Of a DNA stretch of 64,000 nt, positions 36,263 to 44,646 are shown one piece after another. Position 1 is the stretch's first letter, and every line of letters starts with the position of its first letter. The position numbers and the translations under genes were made by a program. Source of the stretch: Pseudomonas sp. VD-NE ins (GTDB lineage Bacteria > Pseudomonadota > Gammaproteobacteria > Pseudomonadales > Pseudomonadaceae). The stretch is from the NCBI RefSeq assembly GCF_031882575.1, contig NZ_CP134772.1, positions 1,507,001 to 1,571,000 of the forward strand. Direction: 5' to 3'. The notes beneath the pieces are model-generated. The model saw only the letters and a program-made list of their open reading frames with translations, did not search any database and was not told where the DNA came from.

Positions 36263-36349
36263 GCCTTCGCGAGCAAGCTCGCTCCCACATGTGATCGCAT
36301 TTCTCCAGTTGGAATTCGGCACCTGTGGGAGCGGGCCTGCTCGCGAAGA
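36263..36349. repeat. REPIN, family B
   Basis: Inverted pair (36264-36290 and 36322-36348). First unit reads TTCGCGAGCAAGCTCGCTCC, second TGTGGGAGCGGGCCTGCTCG. Confidence 0.88.
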
Positions 36350-36591
36350 CTGACTTCCAGACACTGAAAAATCACGGATTGGTTCCATCAGTTAACAGCC
36401 ACCCCATTTTTCTCAAACACACGAATCAACACCACCCCTGGCAATCGCCAACATCGCCCCAACACCCGCAACGCCGTCAACGACTTCTCGCTACCAAGCG
36501 GGAAATGCACTTTGGTTTACTGATGATTCGGTTGAAAGGGCCGATACAGCAGGGGATAGTGCGCGGCTGAAAAATGCTCAAGGAGCGGGAA
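36350..36591. other. Intergenic stretch without recognisable gene
   Basis: Upstream region of the secreted-paralogue operon. It holds a short unlikely open frame (22 codons from 36506) and no clear hairpin or repeat. The promoter of the operon must lie here. Confidence 0.4.
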
Positions 36592-37332
36592 GTGACAGTG
36601 AAGTCTGGCTGGATCGGTTGTGCCGCATTGTGCGGGTGGTTGCTGGCGGGGCAGGCAGTTGCCGATTGCACACCGGCACCCACGGCGCATGAGGTGGATT
36701 TTTCCCTCTGCAAGGATTGGCCGGCATATCCCGGGCTGACGCTCACCGCTGCTGCCAATTTCTCGCCCGATCCGGTGTATGGCGAGTCAGGGACTGTAGG
36801 GCTTTACGATCTGCGTTTGGCCTTGGTGGCGAGTGCAGACTCCAAGCCGTTAGCGAGCTTTTATCGGCCCTCGGCATTCTCTGTGGATGCCATCGCGCTT
36901 GATGAACTGAAATTCGATACCGCCCGCTATAAACTCACGCCCCAGTTGCAGGCCTTTGGCGTTCGGGTTCGATTCAAAGGCTCTTCCCGTGTGAATCCTC
37001 TGGATGAAACCTGGTTGTCGCTCTATGTGAAAGACGGCAACGCATTGCGTCCTGTCATGGATCGGCTGGTGGTTTATGAATATGGCGGGGAGTGGGATGG
37101 CAATTGTGCGGGAGAGCGCTACGAGACTACGCGAACCGTGGCTCTGGCCAAGACCAGCAGCCATGGCTATGCCGATCTGATGATCAAAACGATCCGTAGC
37201 TCGACCGTTGGCGAGGGCGAGGGCGAGGGCGAGGCGTGTGTATCCAATACCGTCACGCAAAAACCAGTCTTGACGACACTTCGCTATGACGGCAAAAGTT
37301 ACGTAATGCCCGAAGATTTCAAAGGCTACTAA
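36592..37332 (+). CDS. Secreted protein of unknown family, tandem paralogue 1
   Basis: About 246 residues. I favour the GTG at 36592, because AAGGAG (36580-36585) sits six bases before it and the product then opens with a signal peptide ending GQAVA; an ATG at 36574 lies upstream of that Shine-Dalgarno sequence. The mature part begins DCTPAPTAHEVDFSLCKDWPAYPGLTL, contains DTARYKLTPQLQAFGVRVRF, and ends LRYDGKSYVMPEDFKGY. It shares this order of blocks with the next gene (DFSLCKDWPA / [20 protein letters not shown] / [10 protein letters not shown]). A GEGEGEGE run is encoded by four GGCGAG units. Conserved cysteines suggest disulfides. Function unknown. Confidence 0.75.
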   Translation: MTVKSGWIGCAALCGWLLAGQAVADCTPAPTAHEVDFSLCKDWPAYPGLTLTAAANFSPDPVYGESGTVGLYDLRLALVASADSKPLASFYRPSAFSVDAIALDELKFDTARYKLTPQLQAFGVRVRFKGSSRVNPLDETWLSLYVKDGNALRPVMDRLVVYEYGGEWDGNCAGERYETTRTVALAKTSSHGYADLMIKTIRSSTVGEGEGEGEACVSNTVTQKPVLTTLRYDGKSYVMPEDFKGY

Positions 37333-37361
37333 GACAGATGTCTTTTACTCAAGGAAGAACA

Positions 37362-38090
37362 ATGATTTCGCGTAACACACTGCTTGGCGTTTTCATCGCA
37401 ACAGGTCTTTCGACCATCACCGCTGAAGTCCAGGCTGCCTGCGAAGTGAAAAAATTCGATGGCCATTCCCTTTCACGCTGCAAAGCGTGGCCGGCGTTCA
37501 ACGATCAGTCGATTGCGGCGAAATCTTCATTTCTCTCGGATTCGGGCGACGATGAAATGGGGGTGTTCGATCTGGAATTGGCGCTCGTCAGTTCGACAAG
37601 CGGCAAGAGTCTCGCCACGTATGCCAAACCCGGGGCCTACAATTCCGATGCCATCAGTTTCGACGATCTGACAATCGATACGGCCCGTTACCGATTGGCT
37701 GCTGATGTCCGTGCGTTCGGTTTGCGTTCGAGATTCGCCAGCCACGGCTCCAGAGCCAATCCTTACGCAAAAACCGATCTGGCGTTGTATGTGCGCGAAG
37801 GCAACAAATTGCGCCCGGTGCTGGAAGGCTTGGTGATTCGCAAGGAATTCGGCGAAGGAACGGATGAGTGTGGAACCGAGGACACGCAAATCCGTAGAAC
37901 TATCGATCTCGGCCCGACGAGCCACCATGGTTTCGCCGATCTGATCGTCAGCTCGAGTGGTTCAGTTTACAAATCCTTCCTGTCGGATAAGAAGTGCATC
38001 TCGAAAACGATCGAGATGAAGAAAACTCGCGTCACCCTGACCTACGACGGCCAGCAATACATCGTTCCCGAAGACCTCAGAGGTTACTGA
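37362..38090 (+). CDS. Secreted protein of unknown family, tandem paralogue 2
   Basis: 242 residues from the ATG at 37362 (AAGGAAG upstream). Signal peptide ends EVQAA, mature part starts [25 protein letters not shown]. Blocks [48 protein letters not shown] and [17 protein letters not shown] align with paralogue 1 in the same order, so the pair arose by tandem duplication. It lacks the GEGEGE run. It is 29 bases after paralogue 1 and four bases before fosA. Function unknown. Confidence 0.78.
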   Translation: MISRNTLLGVFIATGLSTITAEVQAACEVKKFDGHSLSRCKAWPAFNDQSIAAKSSFLSDSGDDEMGVFDLELALVSSTSGKSLATYAKPGAYNSDAISFDDLTIDTARYRLAADVRAFGLRSRFASHGSRANPYAKTDLALYVREGNKLRPVLEGLVIRKEFGEGTDECGTEDTQIRRTIDLGPTSHHGFADLIVSSSGSVYKSFLSDKKCISKTIEMKKTRVTLTYDGQQYIVPEDLRGY

Positions 38091-38094
38091 CCCG

Positions 38095-38511
38095 ATGCTC
38101 ACCGGCCTCAACCACCTGACCCTCGCGGTCAGCGATTTGCAGCGTAGCCTGGCGTTCTATCACGATGTCTTGCAGTTGCGCGTCGAAGCCACGTGGGATG
38201 CCGGTGCCTACTTGTCGCTGCCGGGACTATGGTTGTGCCTGTCGCTTGATCCGCTGCGTTCGAGTCAACCGTGCGCCGATTACACCCATTACGCTTTCAG
38301 CCTCAATGCAGCCGATTTCTCCACGTTCGTAGCAAAGCTAAAAGCGGCGAACGTGCGGGAATGGCGGGATAACCGCAGTGAAGGCGCGTCGTTCTACTTC
38401 CTCGATCCCGACGGCCACAAGCTCGAAGCTCACGTCGGAGATCGCGCTTCACGACTGGCAGCGTGTCGGCAAAAACCGTACGCCGGCATGCGTTTTTACG
38501 ACGAGTCATGA
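38095..38511 (+). CDS. fosA: Fosfomycin-inactivating glutathione transferase FosA
   Basis: 138-residue vicinal-oxygen-chelate enzyme. Metal ligands are visible at H7 (LTGLNHLTL), H65 (DYTHYAF) and E111 ([11 protein letters not shown]), one position offset from P. aeruginosa FosA. The glutathione/substrate segment [24 protein letters not shown] and the ending YAGMRF are near-identical to remembered FosA. It adds glutathione to the oxirane of fosfomycin in the cytoplasm, using Mn2+ and K+. The start is four bases after the stop of paralogue 2, with AGAGG inside the end of that gene, so expression is probably coupled. Chromosomal fosA is usual in Pseudomonas. Confidence 0.92.
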   Translation: MLTGLNHLTLAVSDLQRSLAFYHDVLQLRVEATWDAGAYLSLPGLWLCLSLDPLRSSQPCADYTHYAFSLNAADFSTFVAKLKAANVREWRDNRSEGASFYFLDPDGHKLEAHVGDRASRLAACRQKPYAGMRFYDES

Positions 38512-38571
38512 TCAGACACATTTGTCTGTTATAGACTGGCGGCCACGTGTTCTGGCGCTTGCAGGTTTTCC

Positions 38572-39210
38572 ATGACTCCATCGTTGCTAATGGCCGTGCT
38601 GGCCTCGGGTTTCATTTATGGCATTACGCCCGGGCCGGGTGTACTGGCGGTGTTTGGCATCGGCGCAGCACATGGGCGGCGGGCCGGGGCGGGGTTTCTT
38701 TGCGGGCATCTGCTCGGCGATGTGGTCTGGTGCAGCACGGCGCTGATTGCGATTGTCGGCGCCCGGGAAATCGGCGGCACCGCGTTTGATGTACTCGGTG
38801 TGCTCAGCGGTTTGTACCTGTTCTGGCTCGGCTGGCGCGCGGTGCGCGCCCAGCGTCGCAATGGTGACGAACCGCAAGGCGCGGCGCGCAAGCCGTTCTG
38901 GCACGGCATTCTGTTCGGGCTGACCAATCCCAAGGCCTACCCGGTGGCGGTGGCGACCTTCACTGCGTTGTTGTCGAGCCGCGCCGAACTGCTCAGCTGG
39001 TCGATGTTGCCGGCGCTGATTGCCCTGAGTTTCCTCGGTGGCTTGCTGGCCTACGCTATTCTGATTGGCGTGGTCGGCGCGCAGCGGGTACGCACGCTGT
39101 ATCAGCGTCATGAGTTGCTTATCACCCGCTTGTGCGGCGTGATGTTTATAGGTTTTGCCATCAACGCGCTGGTGCATGCACTGCCGGGGCTGATGCCGAA
39201 CAAGGCTTGA
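38572..39210 (+). CDS. LysE/RhtB-family amino-acid exporter
   Basis: 212 residues with about six hydrophobic segments. The N terminus LLMAVLASGFIYGITPGPGVLAVFGIGAAHGRRAG has the family's TPGPG motif, and LFGLTNPKAYPVAVATFTAL is the conserved NPKA(x) stretch before the central helix. Likely exports an amino acid or derivative. Substrate unknown. Confidence 0.88.
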   Translation: MTPSLLMAVLASGFIYGITPGPGVLAVFGIGAAHGRRAGAGFLCGHLLGDVVWCSTALIAIVGAREIGGTAFDVLGVLSGLYLFWLGWRAVRAQRRNGDEPQGAARKPFWHGILFGLTNPKAYPVAVATFTALLSSRAELLSWSMLPALIALSFLGGLLAYAILIGVVGAQRVRTLYQRHELLITRLCGVMFIGFAINALVHALPGLMPNKA

Positions 39211-39289
39211 AAGTGAGTGCAGGGAGGCGCAATCACGAGGTCAGGGATGGTTGATCAGTGCTGCATTGTCCGGACACCCACGCTGAACC

Positions 39290-40639
39290 ATGGAAAGCCG
39301 AAATTCCGCGCCGTTGGCGAGTTTTATCGACCTGTTGCTGGACGCCGTTTGCGCGGTCGACAAGCAGGGGCGCTTCGTTTTTGTCAGTGCCGCCTGCGAG
39401 CGTGTTTTCGGCTATTCGCCTGAAGAACTGATCGGCCGGCAAATGATCGAGCTTGTGCACCCGGCGGATCGTCAGCGCACCCTCGCAGCCGCCAACGAAA
39501 TCATGGGCGGCGAACCCAAGCTCAACTTCGAAAACCGTTACCTGCGCAAGGACGGCAGCATCGTGCATATCCTCTGGTCGGCGCGCTGGTCGGAAGTCGA
39601 TCAACTGCGCATCGCCGTGGCGCGCGACATCACCGAGCGCAAACAGGCCGAATCGCGCCAGGCTGCGCTCTATGCAATATCCGAAGCGGCGCATGCGGCG
39701 GAAGATCTGCTGGCGCTGTTCAAGCGTATTCATCTGATCATCGGCGAATGGCTGCCGGCGATGAATTTCTCCGTGGCGCTGTACGATGATCACTGCGCAC
39801 AACTGAATTTCCCGTATCACGTCGACGATCACGAATTGCAGCCCGAGCGGCCGGGCACCGTCACAGGGCGCCTGTGTGCGGAAGTTATCCGAAGTGGTCA
39901 GCCGATTCTTCTGACGCCGGACAGTGCAGATTCTCCGGCTGATTTCGCCGAGCTGGTGACGGGGCAAAACGCGCCGTGCTGGCTCGGCGTGCCGTTGAAT
40001 TCGAAAAACGGCACCATCGGCGCCTTGATCGTCAAAAGTCTGCCCGGCGGCGAGCGCTACACAGAGCGGGACAAGGAACTGCTGCAATACGTCTGCGCGC
40101 AGGTCGCCACGGCCATTGAGCGTCAGCAGTTGCACGCCCGGCTGCGGCGCATGGCGCAATACGATCAACTGACGCAACTGCCCAATCGTGAATTGCTGCG
40201 TGATCGCTTGAAGGCTGCGTTGGCCGGCGCTCGCGAACAATCCGGGCACATGGCCTTGTTGTATGTCGACCTGGATCGCTTCAAACAGGTCAACGACACC
40301 TTCGGTCATGCCGTCGGCGACATGCTTCTGCAAACCGTGGCCAACCGCCTCAAGGGCTGTGTGCGCGAAACCGATACCGTGGCCAGAATTGGCGGGGATG
40401 AATTTGTCGTGTTGCTGCACAGCGTTCAGGCCTCGGAAGACGCTGACGGCGTAGCGGAAAAAATCCGACAGGTTCTGGTACAACCGATGCGCCTCGATGG
40501 CCACAACCTGCACATCGAACCAAGTATCGGCGTCGCCCGCTATCCAGAGCACGGCCGTGAGGAACAACAACTGTTCCGCCATGCCGATCAGGCAATGTAC
40601 GCCGCCAAACGCTTGAACCATCACGCGTTGAACGGTTGA
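39290..40639 (+). CDS. Diguanylate cyclase with PAS and GAF sensor domains
   Basis: 449 residues, cytoplasmic (no membrane segment). PAS domain at about 10-120 (VDKQGRFVFVSAACERVFGYSPEELIG), GAF at about 125-285 (LKQ...CWLGVPLNSKNGTIGALIVK), GGDEF at about 290-446. The active-site motif is intact (ARIGGDEFVVLL), as is an inhibitory RxxD (RETD) five residues upstream. Makes c-di-GMP from GTP; no EAL domain follows. The input signal is not identifiable. Single gene. Confidence 0.92.
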   Translation: MESRNSAPLASFIDLLLDAVCAVDKQGRFVFVSAACERVFGYSPEELIGRQMIELVHPADRQRTLAAANEIMGGEPKLNFENRYLRKDGSIVHILWSARWSEVDQLRIAVARDITERKQAESRQAALYAISEAAHAAEDLLALFKRIHLIIGEWLPAMNFSVALYDDHCAQLNFPYHVDDHELQPERPGTVTGRLCAEVIRSGQPILLTPDSADSPADFAELVTGQNAPCWLGVPLNSKNGTIGALIVKSLPGGERYTERDKELLQYVCAQVATAIERQQLHARLRRMAQYDQLTQLPNRELLRDRLKAALAGAREQSGHMALLYVDLDRFKQVNDTFGHAVGDMLLQTVANRLKGCVRETDTVARIGGDEFVVLLHSVQASEDADGVAEKIRQVLVQPMRLDGHNLHIEPSIGVARYPEHGREEQQLFRHADQAMYAAKRLNHHALNG

Positions 40640-40755
40640 TCCGGGGCCGCCGTTCGTCGCAGCGACTGCAACTTTTCTAAACCTTTGCCGGCCAGGAAAT
40701 TCTCAATCTAGGCGGGCACCTGCTCGCCACGATCATTACCAAGAGGTAGAGAATC

Positions 40756-40914
40756 ATGCCTAACTCAAGAAACTCGAACTCGGGAAACTTCGCCAACGAT
40801 CGAACGAAGGCCTCTGAAGCAGGTCGCAAAGGTGGGAAAACCACCACAACGACTGTAGATAAAGAGCCTGCGAAAACAGAAACGGGCCGCAAGCCCGCTC
40901 AGAAATCGAAGTAG
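40756..40914 (+). CDS. KGG-motif stress peptide (YciG-like)
   Basis: Short gene of 52 codons with AGAGGTAGAG upstream. The product has the KGG signature NFANDRTKASEAGRKGGK followed by a Lys/Thr-rich tail (KTTTTTVDKEPAKTETGRK). YciG/GsiB-type KGG peptides are small hydrophilic proteins induced by general stress. It lies 76 bases ahead of the DUF4142 gene; a hairpin at 40941-40960 separates them. Confidence 0.85.
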   Translation: MPNSRNSNSGNFANDRTKASEAGRKGGKTTTTTVDKEPAKTETGRKPAQKSK

Positions 40915-40940
40915 TCGGTGAAGGTAGTTTTGATTGAGAG

Positions 40941-40960
40941 GCGGGGGCGTAAGCTCCCGC
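40941..40960 (+). terminator. Hairpin after the KGG gene
   Basis: GCGGGGGCGTAAGCTCCCGC forms an 8-bp stem, followed by TTGAATTT. Plausible weak terminator or attenuator between the KGG and DUF4142 genes. Confidence 0.5.
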
Positions 40961-40990
40961 TTGAATTTCGCAAGTAAGGAGGGCGCGACC

Positions 40991-41494
40991 ATGAGCCGGA
41001 TGGCCACCCGTATACGCACCATGAGTTTTGCATCGCTGTTGGGCCTGTGTGCCAGCAGTGCGTTTGCCCAGTCGCCCGCCGATTTCATCAACGATGCCTC
41101 AGCCAAAGGCATGGCCGACATTGAGGCCAGTCGTCTGGCCCACAGCAAGGCCGAATCGAAAGAGGTCAAGGACTACACCATCGTCGTCATCAACGACCGC
41201 ACCACGGCCAACCAGCACTTGGCGAAAATCGCCAAGAAGCTTGACCTGCCGGTTGCTCCGCGTGAAGAACTGGCCGACAAGGCCAAGGAGTTGATGCCGC
41301 AAGTGACCGACGGCGCCTCCTTCGATCAGGCCTATGCCGCGAGTCAGGTCAAAGCCACTGAAGAGGCCATCGAGCAGATTCAGCAGGAAGCGCAGACCAC
41401 CGACGTGCCGGAGATCAAGGCGTTTGCCGACGAGACCTTGCCGAAGCTGCAAAGTCATCTGGAAAAGGCTCGCCAATTACAGGCCAGCCGCTAA
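40991..41494 (+). CDS. DUF4142 periplasmic protein
   Basis: 167 residues from the ATG at 40991, preceded by AAGGAGGG. Signal peptide ending SSAFAQ. The mature helical ferritin-like domain reads DFINDASAKGMADIEASRLAHSKAESKEVKDYTIVVINDRTTANQHLAKIAKKL, typical of DUF4142. These proteins are stress-associated and of unknown biochemical function. Earlier in-frame starts (from 40934) would destroy the signal peptide. Confidence 0.9.
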   Translation: MSRMATRIRTMSFASLLGLCASSAFAQSPADFINDASAKGMADIEASRLAHSKAESKEVKDYTIVVINDRTTANQHLAKIAKKLDLPVAPREELADKAKELMPQVTDGASFDQAYAASQVKATEEAIEQIQQEAQTTDVPEIKAFADETLPKLQSHLEKARQLQASR

Positions 41495-41502
41495 CCACAG
41501 GA

Positions 41503-41576
41503 CCAAAAGATCGCAGCCTTCGGCAACTCCTACACCGAACTTTGTAGGAGCTGCCGAAGGCTGCGATCTTTTGATT
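41503..41576. repeat. Long inverted repeat, REP family C
   Basis: Arms AAAAGATCGCAGCCTTCGGC / GCCGAAGGCTGCGATCTTTT with a short loop, between convergent genes. Confidence 0.9.
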
Positions 41577-41583
41577 TCAATCC

Positions 41584-41994
41584 TCAACACTCATTCAAAT
41601 CCTGCTTGGTCTTGCTCTTCTCGCCCAACCCCTCAAGATTAAAAACCTCACCCTCGCCCAACGAACGGTAGTGCCTGCGCAACGCCTCCAACTGCTTCAA
41701 ATCCAGTGCCTCCAGCCCAAGCATCGCGTTCTGCGCCTCTTTGGTCACCAAGAGCAATTCATCGATTTTCAAATGAAGAATGTCGGTGTCGCGGTTCTGC
41801 GTGTTCTGGATCAGGAATACCATCAGGAACGTGATGATGGTGGTCGACGTGTTGATGATCAGTTGCCAGGTGTCGTTGTAATGGAAGATCGGCCCGCTCA
41901 AGCCCCACAGACCGATCAGGATCAATGCGCCCATGAAGGTCTTGGGACTACCGGCCACCATCGCGAGCTTCTGGGAGATTTTTGCGAATTTCAT
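41584..41994 (-). CDS. Low-affinity iron permease family protein
   Basis: 136 residues. Two hydrophobic segments (FMGALILIGLWGLSGPIF and LIINTSTTIITFLMVFLIQ, about 20-66) followed by the diagnostic NTQNRDTDILHLKIDELL. This is the PF04120 family named after yeast Fet4, though the bacterial proteins are much shorter and iron transport is unproven. Single gene. Confidence 0.85.
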   Translation of the reverse strand: MKFAKISQKLAMVAGSPKTFMGALILIGLWGLSGPIFHYNDTWQLIINTSTTIITFLMVFLIQNTQNRDTDILHLKIDELLLVTKEAQNAMLGLEALDLKQLEALRRHYRSLGEGEVFNLEGLGEKSKTKQDLNEC

Positions 41995-42079
41995 AGCGGT
42001 GTTCCTTATTGGGGGAGTGCTTGAAATTCAGACATTGGCGGGATTGGGAAAATTCTACTGGTGTGTGAAATGTCCCTGA

Positions 42080-42103
42080 AAAACCGGCCTCCCGACCGGT
42101 TTC
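42080..42103 (-). terminator. Terminator of the first PixA/AidA-like gene
   Basis: Minus-strand hairpin AAACCGGTCGGGAGGCCGGTTTTT, 13 bases after the stop codon, with a T run. Confidence 0.8.
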
Positions 42104-42115
42104 AGTATCAGTACT

Positions 42116-42658
42116 CTAAACCTCGAGTTCGACGTCGACGTTCCAGTGGAAATAACCCACCACCTCACACTGCTGATTGACCAGCATGAAACTCAGTTCG
42201 CATTGCACGTCGCCGGGTTTCTTCGGCGTGCAGGTCCAGAAATGGTCATCAGCCTTTCGGCTGCCCGGTGTTGTCGGGTCGTCCGGGTTGGGCGCGGGCA
42301 CCGTCAGGTCGGTATGAATTTGCAGGTTCGGTTCGGAAAGCACGCCGCTGTCAGCCACTGTCATGCGGTACACAACCACACTGTGTTCGGCGATCAGGCT
42401 GACGGAGCGTCCACGAACGTGCAGGTCGCGGCCAATTTCGATCGGAATTGTTATTGAGCTGTCATTTGTGACTATTTCTTTCGGATTATTACCAGTTGCG
42501 AAAAAGATAAAACCATCGGTAATGCTCGTCGGCGCGGCGGCGTCCAGACTTGGATTTGGATATTGCTTCAGTACTGATTCGGCATCGACGATCAGCAACA
42601 CGTTGTGTGCGTTGCTAACGCCGGATGAGGGCGACGGGATCGGTTCGCTGGTCATCAT
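42116..42658 (-). CDS. Inclusion-body / AidA-PixA family protein, copy 1
   Basis: 180 residues, no signal peptide. The family pattern is visible: NVLLIVDAESVLKQYPNPSLDAAAPTSI near the N terminus, then VSLIAEHSVVVYRMT, HFWTCTPKKPGDVQCELSFMLVNQQCEVVGYFHWNVDVELEV. PixA of Xenorhabdus forms methionine-rich crystalline inclusions; AidA of Ralstonia/Burkholderia is quorum-regulated. Here the role is unknown. Two adjacent ATGs at 42658 and 42655; the first has AGGAATCC upstream. Downstream of copy 2 on the same strand. Confidence 0.82.
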   Translation of the reverse strand: MMTSEPIPSPSSGVSNAHNVLLIVDAESVLKQYPNPSLDAAAPTSITDGFIFFATGNNPKEIVTNDSSITIPIEIGRDLHVRGRSVSLIAEHSVVVYRMTVADSGVLSEPNLQIHTDLTVPAPNPDDPTTPGSRKADDHFWTCTPKKPGDVQCELSFMLVNQQCEVVGYFHWNVDVELEV

Positions 42659-42780
42659 GGATTCCTTTCACGATGTTGGCACAAGACGACAGCCGCTTCG
42701 GTCAAGGCAAGACATCCTGTTCCGGCCGCAGCGGCAGCGGATCGGTTGAGCCCCTTGTCACCAAAGGGCTCGACACATCA

Positions 42781-43284
42781 TCAGTTATGGATGGAGATGA
42801 ACGGATCCCACGAACAGCAGCCGATGATCTGGCAGTTGCGATCGACGATCAGGAAGTGGAAGTGATAGGTCACGCGACCACAGTCGAGGGTTTCGGATGA
42901 CCAATAGTGGTTGTCGACTTTCTGGCAGCTTGGTACGGATGGATTGCTCGTGTTGGGCACAGCAACGCACGCTGTGGCCTTGCGCGGCGAGGGGGGCGAG
43001 ATCAGGTTCTCTCCGGCGTTGGGGATGAATTTGTAGAAAATCACTGCCTGTTCGAAGCTCTGCGACAGGCTGGTTTCGCGCCAGCGGATCAGATCGCCGA
43101 CCTGAGCCTTGAGGTCCAGTTCGCCACCGGCCTGGCCACTGACGACGTTGTCCTGATTGGTGACCATGTACACATGTTTCCAATCAATCAGCGTTGGGTT
43201 CTTCGGATCCTTGCTGATGTTTGGATACTTTTTCAGAATGGTTTCGGTGTCGATGGAAACCAGAATATCCGTCACTCGAGACAT
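42781..43284 (-). CDS. Inclusion-body / AidA-PixA family protein, copy 2
   Basis: 167 residues, preceded by AAGGAGCATCACC. Segments DILVSIDTETILKKYPNISKDPKNPTLI, WRETSLSQSFEQAVIFYKFI, VDNHYWSSETLDCGRVTYHFHFLIVDRNCQIIGCCSWDPFISI follow the same order as copy 1 (NVLLIVDAESVLKQYPN..., HFWTC..., VVGYFHWNVDV), so the two are diverged paralogues. Separated from copy 1 by 122 bases, probably one transcript. Confidence 0.82.
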   Translation of the reverse strand: MSRVTDILVSIDTETILKKYPNISKDPKNPTLIDWKHVYMVTNQDNVVSGQAGGELDLKAQVGDLIRWRETSLSQSFEQAVIFYKFIPNAGENLISPPSPRKATACVAVPNTSNPSVPSCQKVDNHYWSSETLDCGRVTYHFHFLIVDRNCQIIGCCSWDPFISIHN

Positions 43285-43661
43285 GGTGATGCTCCTTTTT
43301 CATAGTGAACGTCGGACTGCAATCCAGGCACGACGACGCTTGCTTGCCGTATGGCTTTTGCGAGCACACTACTGGGGGAACCCACTGATCACGAGAAATG
43401 AACAGGCCGTGCTCCTTGCACGAAATCGACTGATTCGGGTTCCTTCCGATTGCCGCTCCTTGACTATAGGTACGTTTTTTTAGCTGTCAAAATCGCTTTT
43501 GTCTGGCTCGACGGACGGTCACCTAATTTATTGAAACCAACCCATTGGCGATAAGCCGACGGGGTGGTCAGACACCCTTTGCAATTGAGTCGCTCTGGAA
43601 CTGTTTGCTGTGCGGCCTGTATCGTGACTAACCGCTGGTACGCCCCCGACAGGAGAACGCA
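43285..43661. other. Gap between divergent PixA-like gene and tam
   Basis: 377 bases. Holds the ribosome-binding sites and presumably the promoters of both genes. A run of T7 lies near 43474. I see no gene, repeat or strong hairpin. Confidence 0.45.
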
Positions 43662-44432
43662 ATGAGTTGGTCCGCCAAACAATACGTCGCTTTCGAAGAT
43701 GAACGCACCCGCCCGGCCCGCGATCTGCTGGCGGCGATTCCCACGCCTGAAGCGCGAACAGTGGTCGATATCGGTTGTGGTCCCGGTAACTCGACGGAGC
43801 TGCTGGTACAGCGTTTTCCCGGGGCGAAGGTCAGTGGGCTGGATAGCTCGGCAGACATGATCGACGCGGCTCGCAAGCGCTTGCCGGATTTGCGCTTCGA
43901 TGTCGCCGAGATTGATAAGTGGGCCGATGCAGGACCGTTTGATGTGATCTTCGCTAATGCCGTTTTGCAGTGGGTGCCGGATCACGCGGCGTTGTTGCCG
44001 GCGTTGGCCAGCAAGTTGTCGGCCGGTGGCAGCCTGGCGATCCAGATGCCGGATAACCTCAATGAACCCTCACACCGCTTGATGCGTGAAGTCGCCGCGA
44101 ATGGTCCGTGGGCGAGCAAGCTTTCAGGCGCAGCGGGACAACGTACCGATATGGCCAGCGCCAGTGATTATTTCTCGATGCTGCGGCCACACTGTGCGCG
44201 GGTCGATGTGTGGCGCACCACCTATCACCATCAGCTGTCTGGCGGGGCGGCGGGGGTGGTGGAGTGGTTCAAGGGTAGCGGGTTGATTCCGTTTTTGAAT
44301 CCGCTGACCGAGGCGGAAAAGGCGCAGTACCTGGAGCAGTATCTGGCGGAGGTTGAGAAGGCTTATCCGGCACTGGCGGATGGTTCGGTGCTGTTGCCAT
44401 TTCCACGGTTATTTATCGTTGCGACGCGCTGA
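43662..44432 (+). CDS. tam: Trans-aconitate 2-methyltransferase
   Basis: 256 residues, CAGGAGAAC ribosome-binding site. Motif I VVDIGCGPGNSTELLVQRFPGAKVSGLDSSADMIDAARKRLP, motif with IFANAVLQWVPDHAALLPALASKLSAGGSLAIQMPDNLNEPSHRLMREVA; this order and the WSAKQYVAFEDERTRPARDLLAAIP opening are those of Tam. It methylates trans-aconitate, a by-product that inhibits aconitase, using SAM in the cytoplasm. Confidence 0.9.
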   Translation: MSWSAKQYVAFEDERTRPARDLLAAIPTPEARTVVDIGCGPGNSTELLVQRFPGAKVSGLDSSADMIDAARKRLPDLRFDVAEIDKWADAGPFDVIFANAVLQWVPDHAALLPALASKLSAGGSLAIQMPDNLNEPSHRLMREVAANGPWASKLSGAAGQRTDMASASDYFSMLRPHCARVDVWRTTYHHQLSGGAAGVVEWFKGSGLIPFLNPLTEAEKAQYLEQYLAEVEKAYPALADGSVLLPFPRLFIVATR

Positions 44433-44484
44433 AATAAATTGAGTCTGTTGTTCGGCTTGAGATTTTAGGTGCGCTTTCGGACGG

Positions 44485-44646
44485 CCCCCTCATCGGAACG
44501 CCGCCCGCCCAGCCCTCTCCCGAGGGAGAGGGAGCCGAGTTGTGTTGTTTCCAAACCTGAGTTCGTCTCGATTTTGCACGTCGGCGTAGCTCTTACTGGC
44601 ACCGCGGTCAGTCCCCTCTCCCTTTGGGAGAGGGTTAGGGTGAGGG
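44485..44646 (+). repeat. ~160-bp twin-hairpin element, copy 3
   Basis: Begins CCCCCTCATCGGAACGCCGC, ends GGGAGAGGGTTAGGGTGAGG. Its right edge overlaps the stop codon and last codons of the minus-strand methyltransferase gene (stop at 44635-44637). Confidence 0.88.

Noticed and set aside
42748..42771. Terminator after PixA/AidA copy 2
   Set aside because: GAGCCCCTT/AAAGGGCTC forms a small hairpin, but there is no T run following it in the minus direction.
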